DNA of 32,435 bases from Flavobacteriales bacterium (GTDB lineage: Bacteria; Bacteroidota; Bacteroidia; Flavobacteriales_E; Vicingaceae), in NCBI GenBank assembly GCA_905339165.1, contig CAJPFH010000054.1, positions 1 to 32,435 of the forward strand, written 5' to 3'. Shown one piece after another: positions 1 through 7,805 of the stretch (position 1 is the stretch's first letter; the number at the start of each line of letters is the position of its first letter). Under the pieces are notes generated by a model. It saw only the letters and a list, made by a program, of their open reading frames with translations, made no database searches and was not told where the DNA came from. Made by a program: the position numbers and the translations under genes.

Positions 1-8
1 TTTACAGC

Positions 9-142
9 CACTAACAGCAGTTACCCACAAGCAGGGTTTTGTTTTTTCATCTTGACAAAATTTGTTACATTTGGTGTGCAGTTATACTTTGGTAGTTCTC
101 GTTCGACATACCCTGCCTGTGGGTAGCTGCAAAACGTTAGCC
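9..142 (+). repeat. attC site 1
   Basis: Left core CACTAAC (9-15), right core GTTAGCC (136-142). The arms pair through ACCCACA (23-29) with TGTGGGT (118-124) and GCAGGG with CCCTGC. It closes a cassette that starts before the window. Its central part lacks the GTGCTTCG modules seen in the other sites and instead holds TTGACA and TACATTTG stretches. Cassette 1 starts at T137. Confidence 0.8.
38..73 (+). promoter_or_regulatory. possible Bacteroidota-type promoter inside attC 1
   Basis: TACATTTG (66-73) matches the -7 consensus TAnnTTTG. The nearest upstream TTTG (38-41) is 24 bases away, longer than the usual 19-21. If active it would transcribe cassette 1, whose gene starts only 25 bases after its cassette boundary and so has almost no room for its own promoter. 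This is inference from motifs only. Confidence 0.3.
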
Positions 143-161
143 ACAATTATAAACAGAGACT

Positions 162-620
162 ATGAATACAATTGACCTAATAAAAATAATCCTTGGTTCA
201 TCCTTAGTGACAACAGCTTTTATGACTTTGATTTCATTAATAGCTAAAACATGGATTGTTGAACGAATTAAACTTGCTTTGCAAAAGGAGCATACTCAGT
301 TTAATACTGACCTTCAATGGGAGGTGAAAGTAAGAGAAAGGGCAGAAAGAGTAGCAGAATATATTTCGTTGGCAAGGAGCCTACGTGAGAATTCAACAGA
401 AGAAGAGTATAGAAAGGCTAACAGACTTTCGTGGGAATTAGCAATGTGGCTACCGGCAGACATATATAGTCAAATGGTTCTAGCAATTGCTAATCCCAAT
501 CAAGCAAACAATGAGTTGACAGTAGTAATTGCCGTGAGAAAATTATTACTAAAAGAAAAAGCTGGAAACTTGACAGAAAACCAAATTGCCCACCATGCTC
601 CTGGAATTGGAAAAAAATAA
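162..620 (+). CDS. small N-terminally membrane-anchored protein, unknown function (cassette 1)
   Basis: This 152-residue protein has one clear hydrophobic segment at about residues 8-30, then a charged, probably helical region (LQKEHTQFNTDLQWEVKVRERAE, roughly residues 40-63) and a mixed C-terminal half. The architecture is a short membrane anchor followed by a cytoplasmic helical part. I do not recognise a named domain. It is the only gene of a 614-bp cassette (137-750), starts 25 bases after the cassette boundary and stops 4 bases before the next attC core, the tight packing usual for single-gene cassettes. ATG 162 is the first start after the boundary. The leader AATTATAAACAGA resembles those of cassettes 7 and 8, so the leaders may contribute a shared translation-start context. 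Small membrane-anchored proteins of this kind are often found among phage-defence and stress cassettes, but no function can be read here. Confidence 0.7.
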   Translation: MNTIDLIKIILGSSLVTTAFMTLISLIAKTWIVERIKLALQKEHTQFNTDLQWEVKVRERAERVAEYISLARSLRENSTEEEYRKANRLSWELAMWLPADIYSQMVLAIANPNQANNELTVVIAVRKLLLKEKAGNLTENQIAHHAPGIGKK

Positions 621-624
621 CTGT

Positions 625-756
625 GGCTAACACGGGTTTTGCGTCAGGCGGGGTGACGTGCAAACTTGAAGCTTTGTGCTTCGTATCAAGTTCAGTGTAG
701 GTTGACAGTTTTGTGCTCCGAAACCCGCCAGAACGCAAAGCCCGAAACCGTTAGCG
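625..756 (+). repeat. attC site 2
   Basis: 132 bp. Left core GGCTAAC (625-631), right core GTTAGCG (750-756). TGTGGCTAA at its left end is the exact reverse complement of the start of cassette 1 (TTAGCCACA, 137-145). The arm around CGGGTTTTGCG pairs with CGCAAAGCCCG near the right end, leaving extrahelical bases. The centre has AACTTGA pairing with TCAAGTT and two GTGCTTCG/GTGCTCCG modules. Confidence 0.88.
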
Positions 757-799
757 GTAATTATAGCAGACGACATTGTAAACTTTAAAACTATACAAG

Positions 800-1366
800 A
801 TGAAAAAAGCAATCTTAACAACGGTAATTCTGACTTGCTTTATGAATTTTTCATTCGGACAAGTTGGGCAGTTACCTCAGCCCGTGGACTTGGGCATTCA
901 AAACATTACACAACAGACAAGTAGCTGGTGTTGGGCAGCGACAGCTCAACAGGTTATTTACTGGTTGAAAGGAAACGCACCTCCGCAATGCCAACTCGTG
1001 GCAAATGCTTTTAATGCAAATGTTCAATATTGCTGCACCTACCCCCAAGCTTGCAATTCGCCCGGTTATATGCAGCAAATTCAAGGACTAATCTTGGCTT
1101 ATGGAGGACATTATTCTTCTATTTCTCCTCCTGCGAATGAAATGGCTGTCTATCAGACATTGTCCCAAGGCAAAGCAATTGTTCTTTTCTTACAAACAAC
1201 ACCCTATGTGGGACACTTTGTTGTTTTGCGGGGAATGGCTTGGGTTCCGACACAATTTGGGTATCAATCGGTGCTTTACATCAATGACCCAATGTCTTAT
1301 TTTACTCAACCAGTTTCTTTTAATCAATTATTGACAATTTGGAGGGCAGCTATTGTAGTATATTAA
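800..1366 (+). CDS. secreted papain-like cysteine protease (AvrRpt2/C70-like) (cassette 2)
   Basis: This 188-residue protein begins with a Sec signal peptide (residues 1 to about 20, ending FSFGQ, a very common Bacteroidota cleavage context). The mature part carries the papain-like signature QTSSWCWAAT with nucleophile Cys44 followed by Trp. A later GHFVVLRG supplies a candidate catalytic His139, and YINDP gives Asp163 as the third member of the triad. The family is best known from the bacterial effector AvrRpt2 and from many short secreted bacterial proteases; cleavage specificity cannot be read from sequence. Four further cysteines (about residues 64, 78, 79 and 85) could form disulfides in the periplasm or outside the cell. 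It is the only gene of cassette 2 (751-1483). The start at 800 is preferred because it gives an intact signal peptide. Role inferred: an exported protease, possibly acting on peptides or competitors. Confidence 0.8.
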   Translation: MKKAILTTVILTCFMNFSFGQVGQLPQPVDLGIQNITQQTSSWCWAATAQQVIYWLKGNAPPQCQLVANAFNANVQYCCTYPQACNSPGYMQQIQGLILAYGGHYSSISPPANEMAVYQTLSQGKAIVLFLQTTPYVGHFVVLRGMAWVPTQFGYQSVLYINDPMSYFTQPVSFNQLLTIWRAAIVVY

Positions 1367-1394
1367 TCGTGACAAACGAACAGAGAATAACTAC

Positions 1395-1489
1395 CGCTAA
1401 CAGCGGTTTGGCGTAATGGCGGGTTCAGTGCTTCGTATCAACATTTGTGGTGAAAATCCGCCACTACGCCAAGCCGCAAACCGTTATCA
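1395..1489 (+). repeat. attC site 3 (short form)
   Basis: 95 bp, the shortest of the set. Left core CGCTAAC (1395-1401), right core GTTATCA (1483-1489). TACCGCTAA matches the start of cassette 2 (TTAGCGGTA, 751) as reverse complement. Arms GCGGTTTGGCGTAATGGCGG and CCGCCACTACGCCAAGCCGC pair almost fully. The centre has only one AGTGCTTCG module, which explains the shorter length. Confidence 0.87.
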
Positions 1490-1581
1490 GCAACCCTAAC
1501 CAACGACCGTGCAACCATCAACCGACAGACAAAACCCGACAGACAGTGCAATTTTCGGCAAAGCCGTTTGGCTATCCCTTC

Positions 1582-1647
1582 GCAAAATAAAAAGAGCTGC
1601 AAAGCCTCCCACAAGCCGACCCTCTTTTGCAGCACATTTTATTTTGC
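1582..1647 (+). repeat. mismatched hairpin A (left end of cassette 3)
   Basis: The arm 1582-1604 pairs with 1625-1647 over 23 positions with two A-A mismatches and one G-T wobble. The unpaired pair lies within AAAGAG (left arm) opposite CACATT (right arm). The loop contains CACAAGCC, shared with hairpins C and E. The arms are in the opposite order to hairpins B-E (AAAGAG first). It lies between attC 3 and the first metal gene. Confidence 0.7.
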
Positions 1648-1702
1648 CCAACCGCACCAGTGCCACCCGACAGTTTTGTGCTAAACCGACAAATTTTTTA
1701 CT

Positions 1703-1710
1703 TACATTTG
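1703..1710 (+). promoter_or_regulatory. putative -7 promoter element for the metal operon
   Basis: TACATTTG fits the Bacteroidota -7 consensus TAnnTTTG. An upstream TTTG (1675-1678) is 24 bases away, looser than usual. The element ends only 4 bases before the GTG start at 1715, so the transcript would be nearly leaderless or translation starts later. Confidence 0.4.
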
Positions 1711-1714
1711 CCCC

Positions 1715-2038
1715 GTGAAAAAAGTTTTGACACTCATATTCAGTTTCTACTTGTTGGCTCTGGCAGTTATGCCGTGCAGCGACAAGGACGACTGTAAATA
1801 TCAGGGTGCCGACCAATCTACTTTCGCCACTACCGACCACTCAGACCACAACAGCGACACCGAGAATTGCTCACCTTTTTGTATGTGTGCTTGCTGCGGA
1901 CAGACTTTCAGCAGTTCGTTTACTTATTACAGTTTAGCACTTCACGTTCCAGTTTCAGTAGAAAAATTTCCTATTTACAACGCCTCATTTGTTTCAGAGG
2001 TGTATTTGTCTATTTGGCAACCGCCAAAAATCAGTTAA
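1715..2038 (+). CDS. small Cys/His-rich exported protein upstream of CzcA (DUF6660-like)
   Basis: This 107-residue protein starts with a hydrophobic signal (MKKVLTLIFSFYLLALAVM). It then has an acidic, His-containing stretch (HSDHNSDTEN) and a tight cysteine cluster, CSPFCMCACC, at about residues 51-60, suited to binding soft metals in the periplasm. Small proteins of this type commonly sit just upstream of CzcA-type pumps in Bacteroidota; I attribute it to the DUF6660 group from memory, not from a search. A periplasmic metal-binding or accessory role for the pump downstream is inferred. The start is GTG 1715, which gives the intact signal sequence; the next in-frame ATG would remove most of it. 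About 100 bases containing two strong hairpins separate it from czcA. Confidence 0.72.
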   Translation: MKKVLTLIFSFYLLALAVMPCSDKDDCKYQGADQSTFATTDHSDHNSDTENCSPFCMCACCGQTFSSSFTYYSLALHVPVSVEKFPIYNASFVSEVYLSIWQPPKIS

Positions 2039-2050
2039 TGAATTTATGAT

Positions 2051-2069
2051 GTTCCGCTTTCAGCGGAAC
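2051..2069 (+). promoter_or_regulatory. hairpin between DUF6660-like gene and czcA
   Basis: Perfect 8-bp stem GTTCCGCT / AGCGGAAC with a TTC loop. It is followed by an A-rich rather than T-rich stretch, so it is not a classical terminator on the + strand. It may be an mRNA processing or stability element. Confidence 0.45.
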
Positions 2070-2079
2070 AAAACAAAAC

Positions 2080-2107
2080 TACTTACGGTGCTAACGCACC
2101 GCAAGTA
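2080..2107 (+). promoter_or_regulatory. second hairpin in the czcA leader
   Basis: TACTTAC-GGTGC-TAAC-GCACC-GCAAGTA folds to an 11-12 bp stem with one A-C mismatch and a TAAC tetraloop. It ends 33 bases before the chosen czcA ATG. Together with 2051-2069 it could control translation or attenuation of the pump; no known riboswitch was recognised. Confidence 0.45.
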
Positions 2108-2140
2108 ATCGTGTATTCATTCATTAAACTGATTAAAATA

Positions 2141-5100
2141 ATGTTAGACAAAATAATTGCATTCAGCATAAAAAATAAATTCATCATTGCATTGATGACA
2201 CTTGCACTCATTGTTTGGGGAGTGTGGAGTGCAACAAAACTGCCTATTGACGCAGTTCCCGACATCACCAACAACCAAGTGCAAATCATTACGGTTTGCC
2301 CCACTCTTGCAGGACAAGAGGTTGAACAGTTGGTAACTTACCCAATAGAACAAAGCATTGCCAACCTTCCCGACTTGGAGGAATTGCGGAGCATTTCCCG
2401 TTTCGGACTTTCGGTAATTACCGTTGTGTTTGACGACAAAGTGGACATCTACTTTGCCCGACAACTCATAAACGAAAGGCTAAAAGAAGCCGAAAGTAAA
2501 ATACCAAAAGGTGTTGGCACACCTGAATTAGCACCCGTTAGCACAGGATTGGGAGAAGTGTATCAATACATTATTCACCCAAAAAAGGGAAGCGAAAGCA
2601 AATACACAGCTATGGACTTACGGACAATGCAAGACTGGATTGTAGCCCGTCAATTATACGGCACAACTGGAATTGCGGAAGTAAACAGTTTTGGCGGACA
2701 ACTCAAACAGTATGAAGTAGCCGTAAATCCTGACCGTTTAATTGCAATGGGAATTACCATTCCAGAAATTTTTACCGCCTTAGAAAAAAATAATGAAAAT
2801 ACAGGCGGGGCATACATTGACAAAAAACCAAACGCCTATTTCATTCGTGGAGTTGGTTTGATTGGTTCGTTTGACGACATCAAAAACATTGTTGTAAAAA
2901 CAAATCCTAACGGCATTCCAATTCTGATAAAAGATGTTGCCGAAGTGCAATTTGGTAGTGCAGTTCGTTACGGTGCTATGACTTATAACGGGGAAGTAGA
3001 TGCCGTTGGTGGAGTTGTTATGATGCTAAAAGGTGCGAACAGTGCCGATGTGGTTAGCAGAATTAAAGATAAAATGGCAACCATTCAAAAATCATTGCCC
3101 AAAGATGTAGTAATAGAACCATACTTAGACAGAACAGATTTAGTAAACAGAGCCATCAGCACAGTAGAAAAAAACTTAATTGAAGGAGCATTAATAGTAA
3201 TCTTCGTTTTGGTTTTATTTCTTGGAAACCTTCGTGCAGGGCTTATTGTAGCTTCTGCCATTCCATTATCAATGCTTTTTGCATTGGGTTTAATGAATGT
3301 ATTTGGCGTAAGTGCAAACCTTATGAGTTTGGGAGCAATTGACTTTGGTTTAATTGTGGACGGGTCTGTAATTATTGTAGAAGCCACCTTGCATCATTTA
3401 GGAATGCGAAAAGCAATCGGCAGACTTTCACAGAAAGAAATGGACGAGGAAGTTTTTCAGTCCGCTTCAAAAATTCGTAGCAGTGCAGCGTTTGGAGAAA
3501 TTATTATCCTCATTGTATATATTCCTATTCTTACTCTTATTGGCATTGAAGGCAAAATGTTTGGCCCAATGGCTCAAACCGTTGGCTTCGCCATTTTCGG
3601 AGCATTGATTTTATCGCTTACCTACATTCCAATGATGTGTGCAGCGTTTTTACCAAAAACTATTTCGCACAAACAAACATTGAGTGATAGAATGATGAAT
3701 TTTTTCCAACGCGTTTATGCACCACTATTAGAAAAAGCAATCCGTTTCAAAAAAGTAATTGTAGTTGCAACCGTTGCGGTGTTTGTAGTTTCAGTTTTTC
3801 TATTTTCAAGAAGGGGCGGTGAGTTTATCCCAACCTTGCAGGAAGGCGATTTTGCTTTTCATTGCATTTTGCCACAAGGCACATCACTTTCTCAAAGTTT
3901 GGAAACTTCTATGCAAGCATCCCGACTAATCAAAGAATTTGATGAGGTAAAAATGGTAGTTGGAAAAACAGGTGCAGCCGAAGTCCCTACCGACCCAATG
4001 CCACCCGAAGCAACAGATATGATGATAATTCTGAAACCACAAAGCGATTGGAAACGTGATGTTTCTTATGATGAACTGGCAGAAGAATTTGAAGAAAAAC
4101 TCAACACAATTCCTGGGGTCTTCTTTGAAAAAAATCAACCTATTCAAATGCGATTTAATGAACTAATGACTGGAATTAGACAAGATGTTGCAGTAAAAAT
4201 ATTTGGTGAAAATATGGACACACTTTTAAGTTATGCCAATAAGGTAAATTCAGTAGTGCAAAGTGTTGATGGAGCAACCGAACCAAGTGTTGAACGAGTG
4301 GCTGGACTACCACAAATCGTAATAAAATACAACCGTTCGCAAATTGCCAATTATGGTTTAAACATTGAGGATATAAACCACATTGTAAGCACAGCTTTTG
4401 CAGGTGGAGGTGCAGGAGTTGTTTATGAAAACGAACGCAAATTTGAATTAGTGGTTCGCTTGGACAGCACACACCGAAACAACATTGAAGATGTAAGCCA
4501 TTTGTATATTCCAACTACAAACGGAACTCAAATTCCATTATCGCAAGTAGCCGAAATAAAAATGGAATTGGGTCCTGCACAAATAAGCCGTGAAGACGGT
4601 AAACGCAGAATTGTTGTAGGTTTCAATATTTCGGGTAGAGATGTAGCCAGTGTAGTTACTGATATTCAAAAGGAATTGAACGAAAAAGTAAAATTGCCTG
4701 AAGGCTATTATTACACTTATGGTGGAACATTTGAAAATCTGCAAGCAGCGAGCAAACGCCTAATGATTGCTTTACCAGTAGCTTTAGCACTCATTTTTAT
4801 GTTGCTTTATTTCACATTTGGTTCAGTAAAACAAGCAACCCTAATTTATACAGCAATTCCAATGAGTGCCATAGGTGGCGTTTTCGCCTTGCTCATTCGT
4901 GATATGCCTTTTAGCATTTCGGCTGGTATTGGTTTTATAGCATTGTTTGGAGTAGCCGTTTTAAATGGTATTGTGTTGATTGGAACTTTTAACCAATTGG
5001 AAAAAGACGGAATGACTGACATTATCCAACGCATAAAAGAAGGAACTAAAATCCGTTTGCGACCCGTATTAATGACTGCAACCGTTGCATCTTTAGGATT

Positions 5101-6502
5101 TTTACCAATGGCACTTTCGCACAGTGCAGGAGCAGAAGTGCAAAAGCCATTAGCAACCGTTGTAATTGGCGGTTTGCTTACTGCAACTTTCCTTACACTT
5201 TTTGTATTGCCCTTATTGTATGTGATGTTTTCAAAAATCAGAAAACCAAAACGCAAAGTATCAGCAACTGCTATTATAGTTTTTGCATTGTTTTCATTCA
5301 ATGTGGCAAATGCTCAAACGCCAACAACCAAAACCATTTCGGTTGATGATGCAATAAGCACAGCATTGAAAAACAATTTAGAAATTCAATCGCAACAATT
5401 CAATGTGCAATCATCTATCACTTTGAAAAAATCGGTGTTTGAATTGCCAAAAACGAATGTCAATTTTCAGTTTGGGCAATACAACAGCATCAATCAGGAC
5501 AAGGCGTTTCAAGTTTCACAAAGTATTCCGTTCCCGACTTATTTTACTGCAAAATCAGATTTGTATAAAGCCGAGTTGCAAAGCAGTGAATTGCAAAAGC
5601 AAGCCACAGCCAGCGAAATAAAAGCACAAGTTCAATATTGGTTTTATCAGTTGCAGTATTTACAAACCACAAAAAAGCAATTGCAATCTTTAGATAGTTT
5701 GTATAATGATTTTGTAAGTGCAGCAGCTTTGCGATACAAAACAGGCGAAACAAATTTGTTGGAGAAAACCACAGCCGAAACCAAGCGGGGACAACTTTCA
5801 CAATTGCTCAAACAAAACGAAACAGATTTTGCAACGGCTTACAATTCCCTTAAAACGCTAATGAATACAAGCGAAGATTTTACAATTACAGTAAATGATA
5901 ATTGGCAACCGCTTGTGTTAATCAGTTCGTTTGACACGACACTACTTGCGAATAATCCATCGCTTAAAGTATTGTATCAGCAAGCGATAATTGCCGAACA
6001 AAACAAAAAGTTAGAAACAGCATCTACCTTGCCCGATTTTAATGTGGGTTATTTCAACCAGTCGTTAATTGGAGTGCAAAGTATTAATGGAGCAGATGTA
6101 AATTTTGACGGTAGCAAACGTTTTCAAGGTTTTAATGTAGGTATCATTATTCCAATTACTTTTTTTAGCAACGCTTCAAAAATAAAATCGCTTGACTATA
6201 AACAGCAAGCATTGCAAAAAGAAGCTGACAACGGAAAACTAATTTTACAAAACCAGTTGCAAAATGCTTTTCAGCAATACAACCAAAATTTGTCGCAATA
6301 CAATTATTACAAATCAACCGCTTTGCCCAATGCTGACATAATTATCAGCACTGCCAAAGTTGGTTTCAAAAGTGGAGACATTGGTTACATTGAATACTTA
6401 CAAGCCTTGCAAACCGCTACCGATGTGCAGTTAAGTTATCTGCAATCGGTTAATCAAATCAACCAATCCATTATCAATATCAATTTCTTAACTAACAAAT
6501 AA
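2141..6502 (+). CDS. czcA: CzcA/CusA-type heavy-metal RND pump fused to a TolC-like outer-membrane channel
   Basis: The protein has 1,453 residues from ATG 2141; a GTG at 2111 would add ten residues not needed by the family. Residues 1 to about 1,035 form a complete HME-RND proton antiporter: first membrane helix near residues 10-30, periplasmic porter domains, and helix 4 with the metal-pump motif AIDFGLIVDGSVIIVE, whose Asp401, Asp407 and Glu414 match the charged proton-relay residues of CzcA/CusA. After the last inner-membrane helix a basic linker and a signal-like segment ending NVANAQ lead into a TolC/CzcC-like domain (about residues 1,045-1,453) rich in Gln, Asn and Ala helices. The pump-channel fusion is standard in Bacteroidota, not a lost stop codon. 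With the adaptor downstream it exports divalent or monovalent heavy metals from periplasm or cytoplasm to the outside. Metal specificity (Co/Zn/Cd or Cu/Ag) cannot be settled. Confidence 0.93.
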   Translation: MLDKIIAFSIKNKFIIALMTLALIVWGVWSATKLPIDAVPDITNNQVQIITVCPTLAGQEVEQLVTYPIEQSIANLPDLEELRSISRFGLSVITVVFDDKVDIYFARQLINERLKEAESKIPKGVGTPELAPVSTGLGEVYQYIIHPKKGSESKYTAMDLRTMQDWIVARQLYGTTGIAEVNSFGGQLKQYEVAVNPDRLIAMGITIPEIFTALEKNNENTGGAYIDKKPNAYFIRGVGLIGSFDDIKNIVVKTNPNGIPILIKDVAEVQFGSAVRYGAMTYNGEVDAVGGVVMMLKGANSADVVSRIKDKMATIQKSLPKDVVIEPYLDRTDLVNRAISTVEKNLIEGALIVIFVLVLFLGNLRAGLIVASAIPLSMLFALGLMNVFGVSANLMSLGAIDFGLIVDGSVIIVEATLHHLGMRKAIGRLSQKEMDEEVFQSASKIRSSAAFGEIIILIVYIPILTLIGIEGKMFGPMAQTVGFAIFGALILSLTYIPMMCAAFLPKTISHKQTLSDRMMNFFQRVYAPLLEKAIRFKKVIVVATVAVFVVSVFLFSRRGGEFIPTLQEGDFAFHCILPQGTSLSQSLETSMQASRLIKEFDEVKMVVGKTGAAEVPTDPMPPEATDMMIILKPQSDWKRDVSYDELAEEFEEKLNTIPGVFFEKNQPIQMRFNELMTGIRQDVAVKIFGENMDTLLSYANKVNSVVQSVDGATEPSVERVAGLPQIVIKYNRSQIANYGLNIEDINHIVSTAFAGGGAGVVYENERKFELVVRLDSTHRNNIEDVSHLYIPTTNGTQIPLSQVAEIKMELGPAQISREDGKRRIVVGFNISGRDVASVVTDIQKELNEKVKLPEGYYYTYGGTFENLQAASKRLMIALPVALALIFMLLYFTFGSVKQATLIYTAIPMSAIGGVFALLIRDMPFSISAGIGFIALFGVAVLNGIVLIGTFNQLEKDGMTDIIQRIKEGTKIRLRPVLMTATVASLGFLPMALSHSAGAEVQKPLATVVIGGLLTATFLTLFVLPLLYVMFSKIRKPKRKVSATAIIVFALFSFNVANAQTPTTKTISVDDAISTALKNNLEIQSQQFNVQSSITLKKSVFELPKTNVNFQFGQYNSINQDKAFQVSQSIPFPTYFTAKSDLYKAELQSSELQKQATASEIKAQVQYWFYQLQYLQTTKKQLQSLDSLYNDFVSAAALRYKTGETNLLEKTTAETKRGQLSQLLKQNETDFATAYNSLKTLMNTSEDFTITVNDNWQPLVLISSFDTTLLANNPSLKVLYQQAIIAEQNKKLETASTLPDFNVGYFNQSLIGVQSINGADVNFDGSKRFQGFNVGIIIPITFFSNASKIKSLDYKQQALQKEADNGKLILQNQLQNAFQQYNQNLSQYNYYKSTALPNADIIISTAKVGFKSGDIGYIEYLQALQTATDVQLSYLQSVNQINQSIININFLTNK

Positions 6503-6513
6503 AATTCACAACG

Positions 6514-7788
6514 ATGAAAAATATAATCTTTATAGCAGCCATTGCAACATCAATAGTATTTGCATCCTGCAACAGCAAAAAAACAGAAACGCACGGAGAG
6601 GAAACCGAGCTTCACGATGAACACGAAAACTCCAACACGGCTATGCTTACAGCCGAGCAAATGAAATCTATAAAAATAGAGTTGGGTAGTATTGAAAAAA
6701 AGCAACTCACCGCCTCACTCAAAGCCAATGGTATTTTAAAAGTGCCAAATCAAAACCGTGCTAATGCCACAGCATCATTGGGCGGAGTTATCAAATCTAT
6801 TCTGGTGCAAACGGGAAATACTGTAAGCAAAGGACAAGTAATTGCAACCATTTCAAACAATTCTTTTATCACAATGCAGGAAGAATTTTTAAGCGTTTCT
6901 TCAAAAGCAGAGTTGGCACAATTAGAATTTACCCGTCAAAAAGAATTGCAACAAGGCAACGCAGGTGCGTTGAAAAACTTACAGTCAGCCGATGCAGAAC
7001 TTAAAACCTTGAAAGCCCGAAAAGCAAGTTTGCAAAAACAATTAGAGTTAATCGGTATCAACACCGCTTCACTCACAAGCGAAAATATTCAATCCGTTGT
7101 AAATATTACAAGCCCCATAAACGGCACTATCAGTAATGTAATGGTAAACATTGGTAGCTATGTAGATGCCAACAATCCCATTGCCGAAATAGTGGACAAC
7201 AGCCAACTGCATTTGGATTTGTATGTGTATGAAAAGGATTTGCAAAAACTAAAAGTTGGGCAAACCATACATTTCACCCTTACCAATAATCCCGGGAAAG
7301 AATATGATGCAGATGTTTACGCCATTAGCAACACTTTTGAGCAAAACACCAAAGCCGTTGCAGTTCACGCAATGGTAAAAGGCAACAAACAAGGCTTAAT
7401 TGACGGAATGAGTATTACAGCATTGGTAAGTTTGGAAAATGCAACCGTTGATGCAGTGCCAACCAACGCAATTGTAAACCACGAAGGGCAGGATTATATT
7501 TTTATTGTAACCGATGCTCACAAGGAAGAAGAACACCATAGCGAAACTGAAACAGCCGAACACAAACACGATGAACACGGACACGAGCATAGTGAAAAAG
7601 AAGAACCTGAACACAAAGAAGAAGGAACAACTTTTGAAAAAATACCCGTTCGCAAAGGCACTACGGACGTAGGTTACAGTGAAATTACTTTGCTGAAAGA
7701 AATTCCTGCTAACTGTAAAGTAGTGGTGAACGGAGCATTTTTTATATTGGCTAAAATGAACAACAAAGGAGAGGCTCACGCACATTAA
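6514..7788 (+). CDS. czcB: periplasmic adaptor (membrane fusion) lipoprotein of the metal RND pump
   Basis: This 424-residue protein has a lipoprotein signal peptide ending in VFASC (Cys19), placing it on a membrane facing the periplasm. A His/Glu-rich stretch follows the Cys (HGEETELHDEHEN). Next comes an HlyD/CzcB-type core: a lipoyl-like half (GGVIKSILVQTGNTVSKGQV), an alpha-helical hairpin (about residues 125-180, LAQLEF to LQKQLELIGI), the second lipoyl half (ITSPINGTISNVMVNIGSYV) and a beta-barrel region. A loop near residues 335-375 contains nine histidines among acidic residues, probably a metal-chelating insert. It joins the pump to its channel domain and hands over metal. It starts 11 bases after czcA and is followed 17 bases later by the P-type ATPase, so the three genes probably share a transcript. 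Confidence 0.9.
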   Translation: MKNIIFIAAIATSIVFASCNSKKTETHGEETELHDEHENSNTAMLTAEQMKSIKIELGSIEKKQLTASLKANGILKVPNQNRANATASLGGVIKSILVQTGNTVSKGQVIATISNNSFITMQEEFLSVSSKAELAQLEFTRQKELQQGNAGALKNLQSADAELKTLKARKASLQKQLELIGINTASLTSENIQSVVNITSPINGTISNVMVNIGSYVDANNPIAEIVDNSQLHLDLYVYEKDLQKLKVGQTIHFTLTNNPGKEYDADVYAISNTFEQNTKAVAVHAMVKGNKQGLIDGMSITALVSLENATVDAVPTNAIVNHEGQDYIFIVTDAHKEEEHHSETETAEHKHDEHGHEHSEKEEPEHKEEGTTFEKIPVRKGTTDVGYSEITLLKEIPANCKVVVNGAFFILAKMNNKGEAHAH

Positions 7789-7805
7789 TTAAAAACATTC
7801 ATAAA

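Noticed and set aside
5250-5330. Lost stop codon joining czcA and a czcC-like gene
   Set aside because: The pump-TolC fusion is the normal form in many Bacteroidota, and the linker has a clean continuous frame.
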